From assembly GCF_900105395.1 (NCBI RefSeq), contig NZ_LT629775.1:5979501-6043500 (forward strand): a DNA stretch of 64,000 nt, given 5' to 3'. The translations under genes were made by a program, and so were the position numbers. This DNA comes from Streptomyces sp. TLI_053. GTDB lineage: Bacteria; Actinomycetota; Actinomycetes; Streptomycetales; Streptomycetaceae. Positions within the stretch are counted from its first letter, which is position 1. The number at the start of each line of letters is the position of its first letter. Shown here piece by piece: positions 59,103-64,000 of this stretch. The notes under the pieces were generated by a model. It saw only the letters and a list, made by a program, of their open reading frames with translations. It was not told the origin of the DNA and ran no database searches.

Positions 59103-61576
59103 TCAGGCGGGCGGCGGGCCGGCCGGGTCGGCGGTGGCCGGGGGCCTGCTGGTGCTGGGGGGTTTGGTGGCGCCGGTGGGCGGCGGTGCGGGGGAGCGGG
59201 TGGGTTCCGGGGCTCCGGTGGGGGAGGTGGTGCCCGGTTGGGTGGTGGGGCGGGTGGCGGTGGGTCCGGCGGTGGGGAGGGCTGGGTCCGGGTGGGTTCG
59301 GGCCGGGTGGGCGGCACCAGGGTGGGGGGTTCGGGCGTGACGAGGGTGATGACCGGGTCCGGTGCGGTGGCGCCGGGGCCGTTGGTGGCGGTGGGCCGGC
59401 GGGGGGCGGTCGGGGCCGGGGCGGCGGGGACCGGCGCGCCTCCGGTGCCTCCGGCGCCTCCGGCCGGGGGTGACGGGGCGGGGGTGGCGGTCGGGGAGGC
59501 CGAGGCCGGCGCGGTGGTGCTCGGGGTGGTGCTCGGGGCGGCGACGACGGGCCACTTGACGGCCTCGGTGGGCTGGAGGTCGAAGGACCCGACGGCGGTG
59601 CCGTCCAGGGCGTCGCCCATGTAGCTGGTCCAGATCCGGGTGGGGAAGGCGCCGCCGTTGATCCGGGCGTAGCCGGCGGTGCCGGCCAGCGGTTCCTTGG
59701 CGTGGGTCTTCGGGTTCTCCCGGAAGAGTCCGACGGTGGTGGCGAGTTCGGGGGTGTAGCCGGCGAACCAGGCGGAGAGGTTGGCGTCGGTGGTGCCGGT
59801 CTTTCCGGCGGCGGGGCGTCCGAGGTCGAGGGCGGCGGCGCCGGTGCCGTGTGGGCCGATGACGTCGCGCAGGACGTCGGTGACGGCGTCGGCGGTGCCG
59901 CGGTCGAGGGCGGTGGTGGCGGGCCGGTCGGGCAGGTCCGGTACGTCGAGTTGCCCGGGGCCGGGGTTGACCCGTTCCAGCGCGGCGACCGACCAGGGGC
60001 GGTGTGCCTCGCCGTGGTTGGCCAGGGCGGCGTAGACGCCGGCCAGGTCGAGGGCGCTGGGGGTGGCGGTGCCGAGGGTCATCGAGGTGTTGGCCGGGTC
60101 CATGCCGGGCACGTCGGCGGGGATGCCGAGCCGGACGGCGGTCTCCCGGACGTGGGCGAGGCCGGCGTCCACCCCCTCCTGCGCGTACACCGAGTTGACG
60201 GACTTGACCATGGCCTGGCGCAGGGTGATGGAGCCGTAGTCGATGTCGTCCTCGTTGGGCGGCGCGTACGGGGTGGGGCCGTCGGTGACGGGGCGTTCGC
60301 TGGTGCCGTCGTAGTGGGTCTCGGTGCTGATCGGGAGGCCGTCGGAGCTGCTGCCGCGGTGGGAGGCGAGGCCGGCGGCGAGGTCGATCGGTTTGAAGGT
60401 GGAGCCGATCTGGTTGTCCTGGCGCAGTGCGTCGTTGTAGGGCTGTCTGGCGTAGTCGGGGCCGCCGTAGACGGCGACGACGCGGCCGGTGGCGGGTTCG
60501 ACGGAGGCGCCGGCGACGCGGACGTCGGTGTCGGTGGCGGGCCGGGCGGCGGGGTCGAGTTCGGTGGTGAGTTCCTCGTGGACGGCGCGGGCGAAGGCGT
60601 CCTGCTTGTCCTGGTCGAAGGTGGTGGTGATGCGCCAGCCGCCGGCCTTGAGGGTGGCGGAGTCGAGGATGCGGTTGGTGACCAGGTAGTCGTCGGCGAC
60701 GCCGACCAGGTAGCCGGCCTGGCCGGCCAGGCCGGTGGCGGGCTGCGGGTCGATCGGGTCGGGGAAGGCGGTGTCGGCGCGTTCGGTGGCGCTGATGAAG
60801 CCGAGCTGGACCATGCCGTCGAGGGTGTACTGCCAGCGGGCGAGGGCGCGTTCGCGGTTGGCGGGGGTGGCGGTCTTCACGTCGTAGGCGCTGGGGGCCT
60901 GGAGCAGGGCGGCGAGGTAGGCGCTCTGCGCGAGGGTGAGTTCGGAGACGTCGGTGCCGTAGTAGGCGCGGGCGGCGCTCTGGATGCCGTAGGCGCCGCG
61001 GCCGAAGTAGCTGGTGTTGAGGTAGCCGGCGAGGATCTCGTTCTTGTCGCGCTGCTGGTCGACCTTGAGGGCGATAAGGAGTTCGCGGCCCTTGCGTTCG
61101 ATGGTCCGGCTCTGGGTGAGGTAGTAGTTCTTGACGTACTGCTGGGTGATGGTGGAGCCGCCCTGCATGCCCTGGCCGGTCAGGGTGTTCCAGCCGGCCC
61201 GGACCATGCCCTTCAGGTCGATGCCGCGGTTCTGGTAGAAGGTGCGGTCCTCGGCGGAGACGACGGCCTGCCGGGTGCTGACGGGGATCTTCTCGATGCC
61301 GACGTCGGTGCGGTTGACGGTCCCGGTGCGGGCGATCTCGGTGACGCCGTCGGCGTAGAGGTAGATGTTGCTCTGGGCGACGGCCTGGGCGTTGGGGTCG
61401 GGCAGCGGGACGATGACGTAGAGCACGGCGAAGGCGCCGACGGCGATCAGCAGGGCGCCGAACACGGTGCCGAGGCAGATCCGCCAGGTGGGCAGCAGCC
61501 GCCGCAGCAGCGGCAGGGCGCGGCGCGCCTCGCGGCGGGCGTCCCTTCTGGCACGGCGGCCGGTGCTCAAGGTCAT
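59103..61576 (-). CDS. Class A penicillin-binding protein, probable frameshift in tail
   Basis: A bifunctional peptidoglycan synthase starting at ATG 61576. One membrane helix (residues ~35-60) precedes a GT51 transglycosylase domain (VVSAEDRTFYQNRGID, QGGSTITQQYVKNYYL) and a transpeptidase domain with SxxK in GSTFKPIDL, SVN, and KTGT in GKTGTTDANL. The frame runs open into a proline-rich sequence to 57788, far under the opposite-strand HTH_42 gene. A one-base change near 59270-59330 would switch to a tail ending PPATADPAGPPPA and stop at 59103, which fits the family. I place the end there. The catalytic parts are intact. Confidence 0.8.
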
Positions 61577-61837
61577 GCCGAGATTATGTGCTATTTGACC
61601 GTCGATCAGGTGGTGGGGCGGGGCCGGGCGGCCGGGGGAAAACCGGGTGCGCACCGGACTGTCCGGCGCTACGGTGAAAGGTGCTAACGACATAGCGCGG
61701 CCACTTCGGACTCCGGTCCGTCGCAGCTCCGCCCGCCAGGCCCGGTACCCCCCGGGTGCGGTGGTCGGGGCCGGTCCGGCATGCGTCCTCGCGGCCAGGG
61801 GTCTCCCTGCGCCGCTCTTTGTCGATAAGGAGACAAT

Positions 61838-62752
61838 ATGCAGAACGCTGGGCTCCATCCTCCTGATCCCGTCGGCAACACCTCCGCGCCCCCGTGTCCG
61901 CCGCGCCCGGTCGCCGCCCCGGGCAGGGCCGCGGCGGACCTCCCCGCGGCCCTGGGCCTCTACGCGGCCGTCGTCCGGGGCGCGTTCCGGCGCTTCTCCA
62001 CCTACCGGGCTGCCAGCCTCGCCGGGGCCTTCACCAACACCGTCTTCGGCTTCATCCTCGCCTCCACCTTCCTCGCCCTCTGGCACTCCCGCCCCGGACT
62101 CGGCGGCTACGACGAGGTCACCGCCGTCACCTACATCTGGGTCAGCCAGGGCCTGCTGGTCACCGTCGCCGTCATGGGCGGCGGCTTCCAGGACGACGTC
62201 CAGGAGCGCTTCCGCAGCGGCGACATCGCCGTCGACCTCTACCGCCCGGTGGACTTCCAGGGCTGGTGGCTGGCCACCGACCTCGGCCGGGCCGCCTTCC
62301 ACCTGCTCGCCCGGGGTGTGCCACCGATGCTGGTCGGCTCCCTGGTCTTCCGGGTCCGGCTCCCCGAGAACCCGCTGACCTGGGTGTTCTTCCTGCTCGC
62401 CACCCTGCTCGCGGTGGTGGTCAGCTTCGGGGTGCGCTTCCTCGTCTCGCTCACCGGCTTCTGGCTGCAGGACTCCGAGGGGGTGCGCTCGGTGACCCTG
62501 GTGGTGTCGATGTTCTTCTCCGGGATGCTGCTGCCGCTCGCGCTCTTCCCCGGCCTGCTCGGCGACCTCGCCCCGCTGCTGCCCTGGGCGGCGCTGGTGA
62601 AGGTGCCCACCGACGTCTTCCTGGAGCGCGCCACCGGCCCCGGCCTGCTCGGCGCGCTCGGCTTCCAGCTCGGCTGGGCCGTCGTGCTGCTCGCGGCCGG
62701 CCGGCTGGTTCAGCTGCTGGCGACCCGCAAGGTGGTGGTCCAGGGTGGCTGA
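61838..62752 (+). CDS. ABC-2-type exporter permease 1
   Basis: The protein has 304 residues, with ATG behind AAGGAGA. Six membrane helices of the ABC-2 type (daunorubicin/YadH-like) with conserved FRRFSTYRAASLAGAFTNTVFG, then GGGFQDDVQERFRSGDIAVDLYRP. The next gene is a second permease and starts eight bases before this stop, followed by the ATPase, so this is one export operon. Substrate unknown. Confidence 0.85.
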   Translation: MQNAGLHPPDPVGNTSAPPCPPRPVAAPGRAAADLPAALGLYAAVVRGAFRRFSTYRAASLAGAFTNTVFGFILASTFLALWHSRPGLGGYDEVTAVTYIWVSQGLLVTVAVMGGGFQDDVQERFRSGDIAVDLYRPVDFQGWWLATDLGRAAFHLLARGVPPMLVGSLVFRVRLPENPLTWVFFLLATLLAVVVSFGVRFLVSLTGFWLQDSEGVRSVTLVVSMFFSGMLLPLALFPGLLGDLAPLLPWAALVKVPTDVFLERATGPGLLGALGFQLGWAVVLLAAGRLVQLLATRKVVVQGG

Positions 62753-63617
62753 CCAGGCCCTCGTGACCCGGGCACCGCTCCCCGCCGTCACCCGCGAGTC
62801 CGCCGCGACCCGGACGGCCTGGGCGGTGCGCTCCTGGTGGCTCGCCGCCGCGATGTGGACCAGGGCGATCATGTCCTACCGGGCGTCGTTCGTGATGATG
62901 CTCTGCGCCAACGTCGTGGTGACCTTCCTCGACTTCGTCGTGGTCGTCCTGATGTTCCGCCACACCGACACCCTCGGCGGCTGGACCCTGCCCGAACTCG
63001 GCTTCCTCTACGGCACCTCGGCGCTGGCCCTCGGCCTGGCGAACCTCTTCGTCGGCTCGATCGACGCCCTGGGCGAGCGGATCCGCACCGGCACGCTGGA
63101 CATCATGCTGGTCCGGCCCGCGCCCGCGCTCGCCCAGCTGTGCGCCGAGCGGTTCTCGCTGCGCCGGCTCGGCCGGCCCGTCCAGGCGGTGGGCGTGCTG
63201 ATCTGGTCGCTGACCGTGCTGGACGTCCACTGGACCTGGGACCGGGTACTGCTGCTGCCGGTCCTGGTGGTCTGCGGCACGCTGATCTTCGCCGCGGTGT
63301 TCATCGGCTTCGCCAGCCTCCAGTTCTGGTGGGGCGAGGCCAAGGAGCTCCAGAACTCCTTCACCTACGGCGGCGCCACCGTGCTGCAGTACCCGCCGAC
63401 GGTCTTCGCCAAGGAGCTCGTCGCCGGCACCGTGTTCGGCATCCCGCTGGCCTTCGTCAACTGGCTGCCGGCGCTGCGGATCCTCGACCGGCCCGATCCG
63501 CTCGGCCTGCCCACCGCCTTCCAGTACGCCTCCCCGCTCGCGGCCGTGCTCGCCCTGACCGCCGCCGGCCTGGCCTGGCGCGCCGGGCTGCGCGCCTACC
63601 GCGGCGCCGGCGGCTGA
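62745..63617 (+). CDS. ABC-2-type exporter permease 2
   Basis: This 290-residue protein starts at GTG, overlapping the upstream gene by eight bases. Six helices; partner of the first permease in a heterodimer. Conserved block: SIDALGERIRTGTLDIMLVRPAPALAQL and FWWGEAKELQNSFTYGG. It is a paralogue of permease 1 with the same GDI/GTLDIxLxRP spacing. Confidence 0.85.
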   Translation: MADQALVTRAPLPAVTRESAATRTAWAVRSWWLAAAMWTRAIMSYRASFVMMLCANVVVTFLDFVVVVLMFRHTDTLGGWTLPELGFLYGTSALALGLANLFVGSIDALGERIRTGTLDIMLVRPAPALAQLCAERFSLRRLGRPVQAVGVLIWSLTVLDVHWTWDRVLLLPVLVVCGTLIFAAVFIGFASLQFWWGEAKELQNSFTYGGATVLQYPPTVFAKELVAGTVFGIPLAFVNWLPALRILDRPDPLGLPTAFQYASPLAAVLALTAAGLAWRAGLRAYRGAGG

Positions 63618-63659
63618 CCCGGCGCCCGGTCCCCCACCCCCGACACCTGAGGAAACACC

Positions 63660-64000
63660 ATGGCACTGATCGAACTCGAGGACGTCCGCCGCACCTTCAC
63701 CGTGCGCACCAGGGCCGGCCGGCTGCGGCGGCAGAAGCGCGAGGTGCGCGCCGTCGACGGGCTGAGCTTCACCGTCGAGGCCGGCGAGTGCGTCGGCTAC
63801 ATCGGCCCGAACGGCGCCGGCAAGTCCACCACCGTCAAGATGCTGACCGGCATCCTCGTCCCCACCGCCGGACGGCTGCGCGTCGCCGGTGTCGACCCGG
63901 CCCGGGAACGGGTCGCCCTGGCCCGCCGGATCGGCGTCGTCTTCGGTCAGCGCACCACACTCTGGTGGGACCTCCCGCTGCGCGACTCCTACGAACTGGC
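63660..64000 (+). CDS. ABC transporter ATPase, 5' part
   Basis: The first 113 residues; the gene runs off the right edge. Walker A is GPNGAGKST. The A-loop region (RRTFTVRTRAGRLRRQKREVRAVDGLSF) and the Q-loop (GVVFGQRTTLWWDL) are present. It powers the two permeases upstream, with 42 bases between. Confidence 0.93.
   Translation, partial: MALIELEDVRRTFTVRTRAGRLRRQKREVRAVDGLSFTVEAGECVGYIGPNGAGKSTTVKMLTGILVPTAGRLRVAGVDPARERVALARRIGVVFGQRTTLWWDLPLRDSYEL

Noticed and set aside
59702..61687. Plus-strand 661-codon open frame
   Set aside because: Val/Gly/Asp-rich antisense shadow of the penicillin-binding protein.

Overview
This 64 kb window is chromosomal DNA of very high G+C content from a streptomycete (Streptomyces or Kitasatospora). 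The supporting evidence is two SsgA-family sporulation proteins, DasR-type (dre) operators in front of N-acetylglucosamine PTS genes, chitinases, many GTG and TTG starts, and short (ATGA/GTGA) gene overlaps. Gene content and order from roughly 7.5 kb to 57 kb (SsgA-like, helicase, AsnC regulator/hppD, clpS-DUF2017, permease, mec-cysO-cysM, nagE2-nagE1-nagF, rph, rdgB, bcp) look like the conserved chromosomal core as I remember it from S. coelicolor. I could not run a comparison. I see no insertion sequence, prophage or CRISPR array. The left and right ends cut through an MFS transporter and an ABC ATPase gene.

Layout. 0-7.5 kb: MFS transporter end, a Tat-exported deacetylase-like lipoprotein, then an overlapping trio (sortase, membrane esterase, lysyl-phosphatidylglycerol-synthase-like protein) closed by a perfect 26-bp hairpin. 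7.5-17 kb: SsgA-like protein, helicase, IclR regulator, Lon-like S16 protein, AsnC/Lrp regulator divergent from a 4-hydroxyphenylpyruvate dioxygenase gene reduced to its N-terminal half, and a two-component system. 17-25 kb: GH18 enzyme, GT87-type mannosyltransferase, second SsgA-like protein, two RDD proteins, endonuclease V. 25-28.5 kb: a type VII secretion cargo/protease module (two WXG100-like proteins and a mycosin) without the secretion machine. 28.5-33.6 kb: oxidoreductase/HxlR pair, DinB-like protein, small sigma-like protein, an uncharacterised protein and an orphan AbiEi/DUF559-like protein behind a 10-bp dyad.

33.6-45 kb: pncA and pncB (NAD salvage), clpS-DUF2017, an amino-acid permease, then the mec-cysO-cysM cysteine pathway and a two-gene flavin monooxygenase operon. 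Both sulfur units are preceded by tiny ORFs of one leader-peptide family, so this part reads as a sulfur-responsive block. CysO carries two residues after its Gly-Gly, so it probably must be trimmed by its Mec neighbour before it can be used. 45-51 kb: nagE2, nagE1 and nagF with dre operators, then rph, a lipoprotein and rdgB.

51-64 kb: tRNA-Leu(UAG), an HNH nuclease with a duplicated N-terminal motif, a large GH18 chitinase behind paired 12-bp chitinase boxes, bcp, a GroES-like protein, a second MBL hydrolase, an AlkZ-like winged-helix protein, a class A penicillin-binding protein whose C-terminal tail appears frameshifted, and the start of an ABC exporter operon. The chitinase, GlcNAc PTS and dre sites together form a chitin-to-GlcNAc uptake circuit. 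Short tandem triplications recur in four intergenic or 3'-end positions (12.2, 20.3, 34.4 and 42.3 kb).
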